A program made the position numbers and the translations under genes. This document shows, one piece after another, positions 34,912 to 43,693 of a DNA stretch of 45,847 nucleotides. The stretch lies in contig JAQBNS010000060.1 in NCBI GenBank assembly GCA_028288405.1, forward strand, positions 1 to 45,847, given 5' to 3'. The first letter of the stretch is position 1. Every line of letters begins with the position of its first letter. The DNA comes from Chitinophagaceae bacterium (GTDB lineage: Bacteria; Bacteroidota; Bacteroidia; Cytophagales; Cytophagaceae). The notes under the pieces are model-generated. The model saw only the letters and a program-made list of their open reading frames with translations. It was not told the DNA's origin and searched no databases.

Positions 34912-34942
34912 CAAAGGTATGAGTTTATTCCAAACTAGCCAA
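34912..34942 (-). promoter_or_regulatory. Bacteroidota-type promoter of tRNA-Glu
   Basis: Minus strand: TTG (34942-34940), 20 nt, TACCTTTG (34919-34912); both elements match the consensus. The expected start is a few bases before the tRNA 5' end at 34891. Confidence 0.8.
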
Positions 34943-34998
34943 ATAAATCTTTAAAAAAGTCCCAATATTATTATTCCCATAAATTAGAGGGGCGCAGT

Positions 34999-35029
34999 TT
35001 GACTTTTCTTTGGCGTATTTGTATGTTTG
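34999..35029 (+). promoter_or_regulatory. Bacteroidota-type promoter of gapA
   Basis: TTG (34999-35001), 20 nt, TATGTTTG (35022-35029), a perfect match to TTG/TAnnTTTG. The ATG is about 45 nt past the expected start point. It is divergent to the tRNA-Glu promoter. Confidence 0.8.
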
Positions 35030-35067
35030 AGCCCTTATCGTGAAGCAGATTCACGCTCTTAACTTAA

Positions 35068-36087
<1,020 letters not shown>

Positions 36088-36104
36088 TTTACATTTAAGG
36101 TAAC

Positions 36105-36145
36105 AAAAGCCCCGGCCAATCGTTCAAGATTTCGCTGGGGCTTTT
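36105..36145 (+). terminator. Terminator after gapA
   Basis: AAAAGCCCC ... GGGGCTTTT with a 23-nt loop, 17 bp after the stop. Confidence 0.75.
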
Positions 36146-36204
36146 ATTTAGTTCCAATCTTTTTTAAATAACTTTATATTTCTTTAAACTAAACCTAAAT
36201 TTTT

Positions 36205-36825
36205 ATGACCTACAAAAAACTAATTTTCATCTTTTCTCTTTTTGTCCTTTCTCTTACTCACGCAGTGGCTCAAAAAGTAGTTTCAGTTTCTGGTGACATC
36301 AAAGTCCTTAAAGGCGAAACAAAATTAAAAGTAGAATACGACTTCAGTAAATTCATGGTAGGTAAGTTTAGTGATGAACAAGCTTATTTAGCAGATAAAA
36401 AAGCAGATATCACTAAGAAAGACGGAGCTGCAAAAGCAGAAGAGTGGGAAAAAGCTTGGAAAGCTTCTAGAGAAACTAGATACCAACCAAAATTCCAGGA
36501 ATTGTTCAATGAACAAGCTAAAGATCTTCCAATCAACATTAGCCCTGACAACAAAGACGCTAAATACACCTTGATCCTTAAAACCACTTTCATCGAACCA
36601 GGCTTCAACGTAGGTGTTATGAAAAAACCATCTTACATCAATGTCGAATACATCTTCGTTGAGACAGCTAACCCTTCTAACGTTGTAGCTAAATTTACTG
36701 GAAGCAACATCCCAGGTAGCCAGGCAATGGGTTATGATTTCGACGCAGGTTCTAGAATTGCTGAATCTTATGCCAAAGCTGGTAAAATGATCGGTGGTTA
36801 CATCAAGAAAAACTTGAGCAAATAA
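36205..36825 (+). CDS. Exported hypothetical protein
   Basis: 206 residues with a signal peptide (KLIFIFSLFVLSLTHAVAQ). The mature part reads VVSVSGDIKVLKGETKLKVE, then a charged helical region (about 60-105), and strands KYTLILKTTFIEPGFNVGV and YINVEYIFVETANPSNVVA, ending in a helix. The centre resembles small periplasmic proteins that bind or estimate ligands, but no family is recognised. Codon use is like gapA (many GCT, TCT), suggesting good expression. It has its own terminator. Confidence 0.7.
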   Translation: MTYKKLIFIFSLFVLSLTHAVAQKVVSVSGDIKVLKGETKLKVEYDFSKFMVGKFSDEQAYLADKKADITKKDGAAKAEEWEKAWKASRETRYQPKFQELFNEQAKDLPINISPDNKDAKYTLILKTTFIEPGFNVGVMKKPSYINVEYIFVETANPSNVVAKFTGSNIPGSQAMGYDFDAGSRIAESYAKAGKMIGGYIKKNLSK

Positions 36826-36842
36826 TCTTTCTCTATCTCAAT

Positions 36843-36877
36843 AAAAAAGCTCACAGTATACACTGTGAGCTTTTTTT
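36843..36877. terminator. Bidirectional terminator between convergent genes
   Basis: AAAAAAGCTCACAGT - ATAC - ACTGTGAGCTTTTTT, a perfect stem flanked by A and T runs, between the stop at 36825 and the convergent stop at 36894. Confidence 0.9.
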
Positions 36878-36893
36878 ATTCATGAATAACAGA

Positions 36894-37454
36894 CTAGTAT
36901 TGTTCTTCCAGTTCGTCCACAATGTACTTGGAACGAACAGAAGTGTCTATTTTAAGTTTCACTTTTCTCATGGTTTCAAAATGCTTTGCTACCAGAGTAA
37001 GCCATTCCAAAGCCGTGAGATAACCAAAAACAGGATGAAACAATTTACCTTCCGGTTTTTTAGTATCGATCTCCTGCGCAACTTTGTAGATGAGTTTTAA
37101 AAACTTATACATCTCATCCTTTACGCCTAAAGCACCTTCTGGAGCCTTAGGTACGTAATCATAACCCATTGTAGGTTTTAGGTAGAAGAATCCTTTAGCA
37201 TTAAAAAGAGCCCATCCCTTTAAAGTTTTATCTCCTGTATTTGACACTCCTCTACCGTACGCACAATCGAGTGCATTTTTCATAAAGAAATGATACGAGA
37301 CCTGAATCAGAGAATCATAGACTTGTCCAATAGACAACTCGCAACCTTCAGGAACCCTTTTAAATTGGGATTTAGAATAGTAATCCAATTCCTGAACCCA
37401 ATGCTTTGCATTCGGTAAAAAACTATTGTAAACCTCTAAGGCTTTCTTTTCCAT
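36894..37454 (-). CDS. DinB/DUF1569-like protein
   Basis: 186 residues, cytoplasmic, mainly helical. A His in VSYHFFMKNALD and the later HPVFGYLTALEWLTLVAKHFETMR resemble the HP-x-FG-x-L-T-x-x-EW...H-x-x-x-H pattern of DUF1569, a DinB-like four-helix fold that often binds a metal. Here the final His is not as expected (KHFETMR), so metal binding is unsure. It stands alone after a 381-bp gap. Confidence 0.5.
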   Translation of the reverse strand: MEKKALEVYNSFLPNAKHWVQELDYYSKSQFKRVPEGCELSIGQVYDSLIQVSYHFFMKNALDCAYGRGVSNTGDKTLKGWALFNAKGFFYLKPTMGYDYVPKAPEGALGVKDEMYKFLKLIYKVAQEIDTKKPEGKLFHPVFGYLTALEWLTLVAKHFETMRKVKLKIDTSVRSKYIVDELEEQY

Positions 37455-37835
37455 AAATGATAATCAACCCTAAGCCTCCTATACATATACCATACCCTCC
37501 TCGGTTGTGGCTACGAAATTAAACAGTTTTCACTTAATTAAAAGAAGGAATGCCTTACTCAGTGGATAAATTCCTAAAAAAGAGAGGATGAAAATCATTA
37601 CTGATCTCCATCCTCATCCAGAAGTATAAAAAATATTTGAAAAATAAGCTTTACAGCTTGGCCACTGATCAAATATGTAATATTTATACGATAAAGTAAA
37701 ACTATCAATGGTCTTTTTTTAAATAAATGGGGATAAAAATCCACTAAACACCAAATAATATCGATTAAGTGCAATATTAGATGTTATAACGTATAAAAAA
37801 ATAAAGTAATAAAAAACCTATTTTATAGAGTAAAA
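37455..37835. other. AT-rich non-coding gap
   Basis: 381 bp with no credible gene. The only structure seen is a 7-bp inverted repeat GAGGATG...CATCCTC (37584-37590, 37609-37615). No consensus promoter was found. Confidence 0.5.
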
Positions 37836-38570
37836 TTAAAGATTTCTAAGAGATAATAGGGTATTATGACGAAGATCAGCTCGATTCACCAACGATAAAA
37901 TCTTTCCGGCAGTAGCTTCGGCAGACAATAATTCTCCATTTTGATGCAATGCCAGGAAGCGATCCAAAGAAGGAAATTTCTCTTTGGAAGCTGTTCTGAT
38001 TTCTGCTTGCATGGCTGTGTCTATCACACCCGGAGAAATGCTATATACGCCAATTGGATGTGTTTTATGGATTTGTTCCTGAGCACAAACAGTAGTAAAG
38101 CGATCCAATGCCGATTTAGAAGCACAATAAGCCGCCCAACCTTCTATGTCTTTACTGGCTGCGCCGGAACTGATATTGAAAATTAGTTTTTCGGTATCTG
38201 TGTTTTGAAACTGCTTTATAAACACTTCACTAAAAATGATAGGAGCCAATGCATTTACCGTAAAGGTAGCAATATAGTGTTCCGCCTGCTGTTCACCTAC
38301 AAATGCAACATCTCCAAGCATGCCTGCATTATTGATCAAAATCAATCGATTGAATAGACCTGCTTGTAGTTTAAAAAAATCAGTCGCTTTTTTTTCCAAG
38401 CCACTCGAATCAGAAAGATCTATTTTATAAAAATGAAACCGCGGATCACCGATACTAGGATCTCTTCTGGAACAGCCATGAATTGATAGTTCCTGTTCTT
38501 GAGAAAGTAATTCTTTTACTAAGGCTAAGCCAATACCAGAAGAAACTCCAGTAATAAAATAGTGATCCAT
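37836..38570 (-). CDS. Short-chain dehydrogenase/reductase
   Basis: 244 residues, a classical SDR. Cofactor motif TGVSSGIG (residues 7-14), NNAG at about 80, catalytic Ser in FNISSGAAS and Tyr-x-x-x-Lys in YCASKSALDRF. The length and the tail (PGVIDTAMQAEIR) are like sepiapterin-reductase-type members, but the substrate cannot be read from sequence. It is the last gene of the lon-porQ-hslU run, 30 bp after hslU. Confidence 0.85.
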   Translation of the reverse strand: MDHYFITGVSSGIGLALVKELLSQEQELSIHGCSRRDPSIGDPRFHFYKIDLSDSSGLEKKATDFFKLQAGLFNRLILINNAGMLGDVAFVGEQQAEHYIATFTVNALAPIIFSEVFIKQFQNTDTEKLIFNISSGAASKDIEGWAAYCASKSALDRFTTVCAQEQIHKTHPIGVYSISPGVIDTAMQAEIRTASKEKFPSLDRFLALHQNGELLSAEATAGKILSLVNRADLRHNTLLSLRNL

Positions 38571-38600
38571 GATCTAACAAAAATTACTAACCACTAACGT

Positions 38601-39992
38601 CTATAATATATACTGGCTCATGTCTTTATTCTTAATCAAACCAGACAATTTCTCCTCCACCATCTGAGGAGTGATTTGAATGTGCGCATGAGGACCAATC
38701 ACATCTGGCACGTCAAACAATATTTCATTCAGCAACAAACTCATGACCGTATGCAAACGTCTTGCACCGATGTTCTCCATTTCTTCATTGGCTCTAAAGG
38801 CCACGTTCGCTATACTGCGCAAAGAATCATCTGTAAACTCCAGCGACACTTGTTCAGAAGAAAGCAAAGCCTGATACTGTTTGGTCAATGCATTCTTCGG
38901 AGCTTTTAATATTTGATAGAAATCATCTTCCGATAAACCATCTAATTCTACACGAATCGGAAAACGCCCTTGCAATTCAGGAATTAAATCCGAAGGTTTG
39001 GACACATGAAAAGCACCTGCTGCTATAAACAAGATATGATCGGTATTGATCACACCGTATTTTGTATTGATGCTACTACCTTCCACAATAGGCAACAAAT
39101 CACGTTGCACACCTTCTCTGCTTACATCCGGGCCACCTCCGCCTTTATTACTTCGGGACGCGATCTTGTCAATTTCGTCGATGAAAATGATGCCTAGATT
39201 CTCCGCTTTTCTCAACGCTTCTTCTTTCACTTCATCCATGTCAATCATCTTCGCCGCTTCTTCTTCCAATAAGATCTTGCGTGCATCGGCAATCGTCACT
39301 TTGCGTTTCTTCTGTTTCTTCGGCATCATGTTGCCAATCATTTCCTGAATGTTCATCATGGCCGCCTCATCCATAGCTCCACCGATCATACCTACTCCAG
39401 GGGAAGAAGATTGCTGGATGCTGATATCAATCTTGCGCTCTTCCAACTCCCCTCGCTTCAATTTCTCGCGGAATGATTCACGTGTACGTTCATTTAAATC
39501 TTCATCCGATGAATCGCCGGCAGAAATTCCGTTGTGGTTTTTCAATGGTGGAATCAATGCATCCAGGATCACATCTTCTACCATTTGTGTAGCTCTGGCA
39601 TACACTTCTTGTTTCTTCTGAGCTTTCACCATGTGCACCGACTGCTCTACCAGATCACGCACCATGCTTTCTACATCACGACCTACATAACCTACTTCGG
39701 TAAACTTGCTGGCTTCTACTTTGGTAAAAGGCGCATCTGCAACTTTCGCCAAACGACGCGCAATTTCTGTTTTACCAACACCTGTAGAACCGATCATTAA
39801 AATGTTGTTCGGAACAATCTCCTTCTTCATGTCTTCAGGTGCCGTCATTCTTCTCCAACGATTACGCAAGGCAATCGCTACATGTCGTTTAGCATTGTGC
39901 TGGCCAATGATGTATTTATCCAACTCCAATACGATTTGACGAGGAGTCAAATAGAGTTTATTCTCTTCCGGCTGCGCTTGATCCATAGTCAC
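38601..39992 (-). CDS. hslU: ATP-dependent protease ATPase subunit HslU
   Basis: 463 residues, normal length. The AAA+ unfoldase feeds proteins into HslV. Start [22 protein letters not shown], Walker [18 protein letters not shown], HslU-specific [15 protein letters not shown], a variable I-domain (about 150-250), Walker [13 protein letters not shown] and the sensor region [17 protein letters not shown]. The C-terminus ends SQYIL, the tail that docks on HslV. hslV is not beside it. It is seven bases after porQ, so cotranscribed with lon and porQ. Confidence 0.95.
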   Translation of the reverse strand: MTMDQAQPEENKLYLTPRQIVLELDKYIIGQHNAKRHVAIALRNRWRRMTAPEDMKKEIVPNNILMIGSTGVGKTEIARRLAKVADAPFTKVEASKFTEVGYVGRDVESMVRDLVEQSVHMVKAQKKQEVYARATQMVEDVILDALIPPLKNHNGISAGDSSDEDLNERTRESFREKLKRGELEERKIDISIQQSSSPGVGMIGGAMDEAAMMNIQEMIGNMMPKKQKKRKVTIADARKILLEEEAAKMIDMDEVKEEALRKAENLGIIFIDEIDKIASRSNKGGGGPDVSREGVQRDLLPIVEGSSINTKYGVINTDHILFIAAGAFHVSKPSDLIPELQGRFPIRVELDGLSEDDFYQILKAPKNALTKQYQALLSSEQVSLEFTDDSLRSIANVAFRANEEMENIGARRLHTVMSLLLNEILFDVPDVIGPHAHIQITPQMVEEKLSGLIKNKDMSQYIL

Positions 39993-39998
39993 TAAATG

Positions 39999-41069
39999 TT
40001 ATTTGTTTTTCCTTGCGAAAAGGTCATTTGTATTGACCACTAAACCAATGTAATTGGTGCCACCTACTACATGATAATAGGCACGGGTAAATGAAAATTC
40101 AAATCGCTTGACACGTAACATGAAGCCCCATGATATACCGGCCACTCCTGCTTTCGTTTGCAAACGAAGATCTCTTCTGATTAACGAATTATAACCTACA
40201 CGAAAATGAAAATTTTTACTGAGTAACAACTCTGCACCAATCACCACGTGCCGGAACCCTTTTGACAATACACTTTCCTCTTTAATTTCTGAAGAGCCGT
40301 CAAATGTTACTTGTTTATTCAGCGCCGGATCGTTGTATGAAATATCGAATTGGTACAACTTCTGAGCGGTCACTGAGATGCGCAAAGGCAAGTGAGCAGG
40401 TTTGAATGTGGTACCCAACTGCACATCAAATGGCATGTTGATATCCGCATCTTTGTAATAGTTTTTAATAGGAAAGCCAATGTTCTTCACTACCATTCCT
40501 ACTGTCCAATCCTGCTTGGGATGTTTAAAACTACCACCTGCATCCACTAAAATCGCTGCTGCGTTATAACCCGATGTGATCTGAGAAGCAGCAAACTTCA
40601 ATGTCCCTCCAATACTGAATAATCCTATGGTATGAGACTTGGTAGCAGAGAGCGCAAATTCATTGGGATTGTAAGTCCCTACAGAAGTACCATTAGGCAG
40701 GGTTTGATCTATTTTACCATAATTGAAATAGGCCAGACCAAAAGACCACAAACCTGAATTTTTGATTTTAGTAGCATACTGCAAATGGGAATGAAATATA
40801 CCGGCATAGTAGGGATGCACCGTAAGCATGAGGTCATGGTTCATCGTATCTGATAGCAAAGCAGGGTTCTGCCATACTAAACCTACACTGCGGTCTCTCA
40901 CAGAGACATTCTCCCCACCGATCCCAGCCACATGAGCGCTGGCTGGAAGTTGCAAAAACTGAAAGGCATCTTTACCTCCTATTTGAGCAAAGCCCGAAAA
41001 GCCACAGAAAAGTGACAAGACTAAAACTTTACTCCAAAAGGAAGTCGAAAAAAGGGTTGAGTGTTTCAA
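39999..41069 (-). CDS. porQ: Type IX secretion system protein PorQ
   Basis: 356 residues with a signal peptide (VLVLSLFCGFSGFAQ). The mature start GGKDAFQFLQLPASAHVAGIGG and VWQNPALLSDTMNH are marks of the PorV/PorQ group of outer-membrane barrels (FadL-like). The strands continue to the end (FEFSFTRAYYHVVGGTNYIG). At ~350 residues and with the LPAS-x-H-V-A-x-I-GG start it fits PorQ rather than PorV. PorQ binds PorZ in the attachment complex that anchors T9SS cargo at the surface in Porphyromonas. It lies 4 bp after lon and 6 bp before hslU. Two T9SS cargo genes are in the same window. Confidence 0.85.
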   Translation of the reverse strand: MKHSTLFSTSFWSKVLVLSLFCGFSGFAQIGGKDAFQFLQLPASAHVAGIGGENVSVRDRSVGLVWQNPALLSDTMNHDLMLTVHPYYAGIFHSHLQYATKIKNSGLWSFGLAYFNYGKIDQTLPNGTSVGTYNPNEFALSATKSHTIGLFSIGGTLKFAASQITSGYNAAAILVDAGGSFKHPKQDWTVGMVVKNIGFPIKNYYKDADINMPFDVQLGTTFKPAHLPLRISVTAQKLYQFDISYNDPALNKQVTFDGSSEIKEESVLSKGFRHVVIGAELLLSKNFHFRVGYNSLIRRDLRLQTKAGVAGISWGFMLRVKRFEFSFTRAYYHVVGGTNYIGLVVNTNDLFARKNK

Positions 41070-41073
41070 AATG

Positions 41074-43557
41074 TTATTCTTTGGAGTGTTGAGTCGCTAT
41101 AACGCTCAAATCAATTGGTTGTTTTACTTTCTGCTTTAAAAGTGCCAAAGTTAACACCTCACTGGCATTTTCAACATAATGGAAGCTCATTTGCTTGATA
41201 TAATCGTCTTTGATCTCCAGTATATCTTTTTTGTTTTTTGCACATAGAATAATCTCTTTGATACCTGAACGCTTAGCAGCCAGTATTTTTTCTTTAATAC
41301 CACCTACAGGAAGGACTTTACCACGCAATGTGATTTCACCGGTCATGGCCAGTTTATGCTTTACCTTACGCTGCGTATAAACAGAAGCCAATGCAGTAAG
41401 CATGGTAATGCCCGCAGAAGGTCCGTCTTTCGGCACCGCACCGGCAGGTACGTGAATATGCAAATCAAAATGATCAAATACGCGATAGTCTATTTTCAGA
41501 TCGTCCGCATGTGCTCTGAGATAGGACAAGGCTGCATTCGCAGATTCTTTCATCACATCGCCCAATTGACCCGAAATATTCAATCTTCCCTTTCCTCTGT
41601 TCAGACTGGCTTCAATGTATAATATTTCTCCTCCGACAGGTGTCCAGGCCAAACCCGTTACCACGCCGGCATGCTCATCGTCTTCGTACAATTCTTTATC
41701 AAAGATTTCAGGTCCAATCATAGCCGGCACATCTTCCGGTCTCACCACTTCAGGATATTCTTGCTCCATGGCTACTGATTTGGCAATGTTACGCGTCAAT
41801 GCACCAATCTTGCGGTCCAGGTTACGAACACCGGATTCACGCGTATAATCTTCAATGATTTTAACGAGTGCTTTGTCTGTTATTTTAAAAGAGTTGGGTT
41901 CTAAGCCATGTTCTTCCGCTTGCTTACTCACCAAATACTTTTTAGCGATCTGCAATTTTTCTTCCATCGTGTACCCATTGATCTCAATGATCTCCATTCT
42001 ATCGCGCAAAGCCGGATGAATAGAATCCAAAGAATTGGCTGTAGCAATAAACAGGACTTTTGACAAATCGTATTCTACTTCCAGGTAATTATCGGTAAAA
42101 CTATTGTTTTGCTCGGGATCCAATACTTCGAGTAAAGCAGAAGCCGGATCACCTTTAAAGTCCGAACCAACCTTATCGATTTCATCTAAAATGAAAACAG
42201 GATTGGAGGAGTTTGCTTTTTTAATTCCCTGAATGATACGTCCAGGCATCGCACCTATATAGGTTTTGCGATGTCCTCTGATTTCTGCTTCATCGTGTAT
42301 ACCACCTAAGGCGATGCGGTTGTATTTTCTATTCAACGCTTTTGCTATCGATTTCCCCAAAGAAGTTTTGCCTACTCCCGGAGGGCCATACAAACAAAGG
42401 ATCGGTGCCTTCATGTTGTTCTTCAATTTCAATACGGCAAGGTATTCCAGTATTCTTTCCTTCACCTTTTCCAATCCAAAGTGTTCGGCATCCAACACTT
42501 TTCTCGCACGGTTCAGGTTGAAGTTATCTTTTGTTGTATCATCCCAGGGAAGATCTACCAAAAACTCTACATAGTTCATGGACAACGGATACTCAGCAGC
42601 CATAGGATTCAGGCGTTCCAGCTTTCGCAGTTCTTTCTGAAAATGCTGCATGGCTGCTTCGGGCCAATTCTTCGTTTTTGCTTTTATTCTTAAGCGTTCG
42701 ATTTCCGCATCACTGGATTCCGCACCACCCAATTCATCTTGCAATATTTTAATTTGTTGACGCAAATAATAATCGCGTTGCTGTTGATCCAGATCTGAAT
42801 GTACCTTGGATTGAATTTCTCTTTTGAGCTCTAACATCTGGATGTCTTTATCCATGAGACTCATCAGATGTGTTGCCCGTTTATTGGTATCGTCTGTTTC
42901 CAGCAGTGTTTGTTTTTCTTTTATATCCGCATTGAGATTTGAAGAAAGAAAATGCGTGAGAAAACCAGAGCTTTCGATATTGTTGATGGCTATTTGTGCA
43001 TCCTGAGGAATTTCAGGATTTAGTCGAAGCATTTTAGTCGCTAAATCTTTCAAGGACTGAAAGAGTGCTTTGTTCTCGTTTTTACTTTTATCGGAATAAA
43101 TATCTTCGCGGTACTTAACACGTGCAGTGATATAAGGATCTTCCTGCACCATCTCTTCGATTTCAAAACGGCGTTTTCCTTGAATGATAATGGTAGTATT
43201 ACCATCCGGCAAAACCAGCATGCGCAAGATACGGGCAACCGTACCTACTTTATGTAAGTCTGTTAAACCGGGTTCTTCAACCTGTTGATTCTCTTGTGCT
43301 ACAACTCCAACGATACGGTCTCCTCTATAGGCTTTCTTCACTAAACGAATAGACTTCTGACGACCAACAGTAATGGGGAGTACGACACCGGGAAACAACA
43401 CCGCGTTTTTCAACGGTAAAATGGGTAATACGTCAGGTAATTCTTCTGTATTCATGAACTCTTCCTCTTCAGGGGAAATCAATGGAATCATGTCCACTGA
43501 TTCAGAGTCGAGTAAGCTTTGTATATAAGACAATGGATCTATTTCCTTTTTCTGCAT
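41074..43557 (-). CDS. lon: ATP-dependent protease Lon
   Basis: 827 residues from ATG 43557; a TTG start at 43581 would place the start inside a palindrome and is rejected. Lon N-terminal substrate domain ([20 protein letters not shown]), helical linker, AAA+ with Walker [18 protein letters not shown] and Walker [13 protein letters not shown], then the Ser-Lys protease domain: S714 in KDGPSAGIT and K755 in VGGIKEKIL. It degrades misfolded and regulatory proteins. First gene of a lon-porQ-hslU-SDR run with gaps of 4, 6 and 30 bp, probably one transcript. An AATGTCA/TGACATT palindrome lies 16 bp upstream. Confidence 0.95.
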   Translation of the reverse strand: MQKKEIDPLSYIQSLLDSESVDMIPLISPEEEEFMNTEELPDVLPILPLKNAVLFPGVVLPITVGRQKSIRLVKKAYRGDRIVGVVAQENQQVEEPGLTDLHKVGTVARILRMLVLPDGNTTIIIQGKRRFEIEEMVQEDPYITARVKYREDIYSDKSKNENKALFQSLKDLATKMLRLNPEIPQDAQIAINNIESSGFLTHFLSSNLNADIKEKQTLLETDDTNKRATHLMSLMDKDIQMLELKREIQSKVHSDLDQQQRDYYLRQQIKILQDELGGAESSDAEIERLRIKAKTKNWPEAAMQHFQKELRKLERLNPMAAEYPLSMNYVEFLVDLPWDDTTKDNFNLNRARKVLDAEHFGLEKVKERILEYLAVLKLKNNMKAPILCLYGPPGVGKTSLGKSIAKALNRKYNRIALGGIHDEAEIRGHRKTYIGAMPGRIIQGIKKANSSNPVFILDEIDKVGSDFKGDPASALLEVLDPEQNNSFTDNYLEVEYDLSKVLFIATANSLDSIHPALRDRMEIIEINGYTMEEKLQIAKKYLVSKQAEEHGLEPNSFKITDKALVKIIEDYTRESGVRNLDRKIGALTRNIAKSVAMEQEYPEVVRPEDVPAMIGPEIFDKELYEDDEHAGVVTGLAWTPVGGEILYIEASLNRGKGRLNISGQLGDVMKESANAALSYLRAHADDLKIDYRVFDHFDLHIHVPAGAVPKDGPSAGITMLTALASVYTQRKVKHKLAMTGEITLRGKVLPVGGIKEKILAAKRSGIKEIILCAKNKKDILEIKDDYIKQMSFHYVENASEVLTLALLKQKVKQPIDLSVIATQHSKE

Positions 43558-43573
43558 GTTAAACAAATTAGAG

Positions 43574-43590
43574 AATGTCAAAATGACATT
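43574..43590. promoter_or_regulatory. Palindrome upstream of lon
   Basis: AATGTCA-AAA-TGACATT, perfect 7-bp arms with a 3-bp centre, 16 bp before the lon ATG. The symmetry and position suggest a repressor or stress-regulator site. Confidence 0.45.
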
Positions 43591-43652
43591 TTCGACCTAA
43601 TACTATGAAAGATTCAATATAAATATAATATTGCTATAGTAATCGCAAGACT

Positions 43653-43677
43653 TATGCCACCCCTCCTAAAAAGGTGG
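43653..43677. promoter_or_regulatory. Weak hairpin before the PD40/OmpA gene
   Basis: CCACC ... GGTGG with an 11-nt loop, 17 bp ahead of the ATG at 43694, between divergent lon and PD40 genes. It could be leader structure; no T run follows. Confidence 0.3.
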
Positions 43678-43693
43678 TGATTTGCGTAACCAC

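Noticed and set aside
38676..43238. Many short open frames opposite hslU and lon
   Set aside because: They lie wholly inside well-supported genes and show no recognisable domains.
43557..43581. TTG start for Lon
   Set aside because: It would begin inside the AATGTCA/TGACATT palindrome; the ATG at 43557 gives a normal Lon N-terminus.
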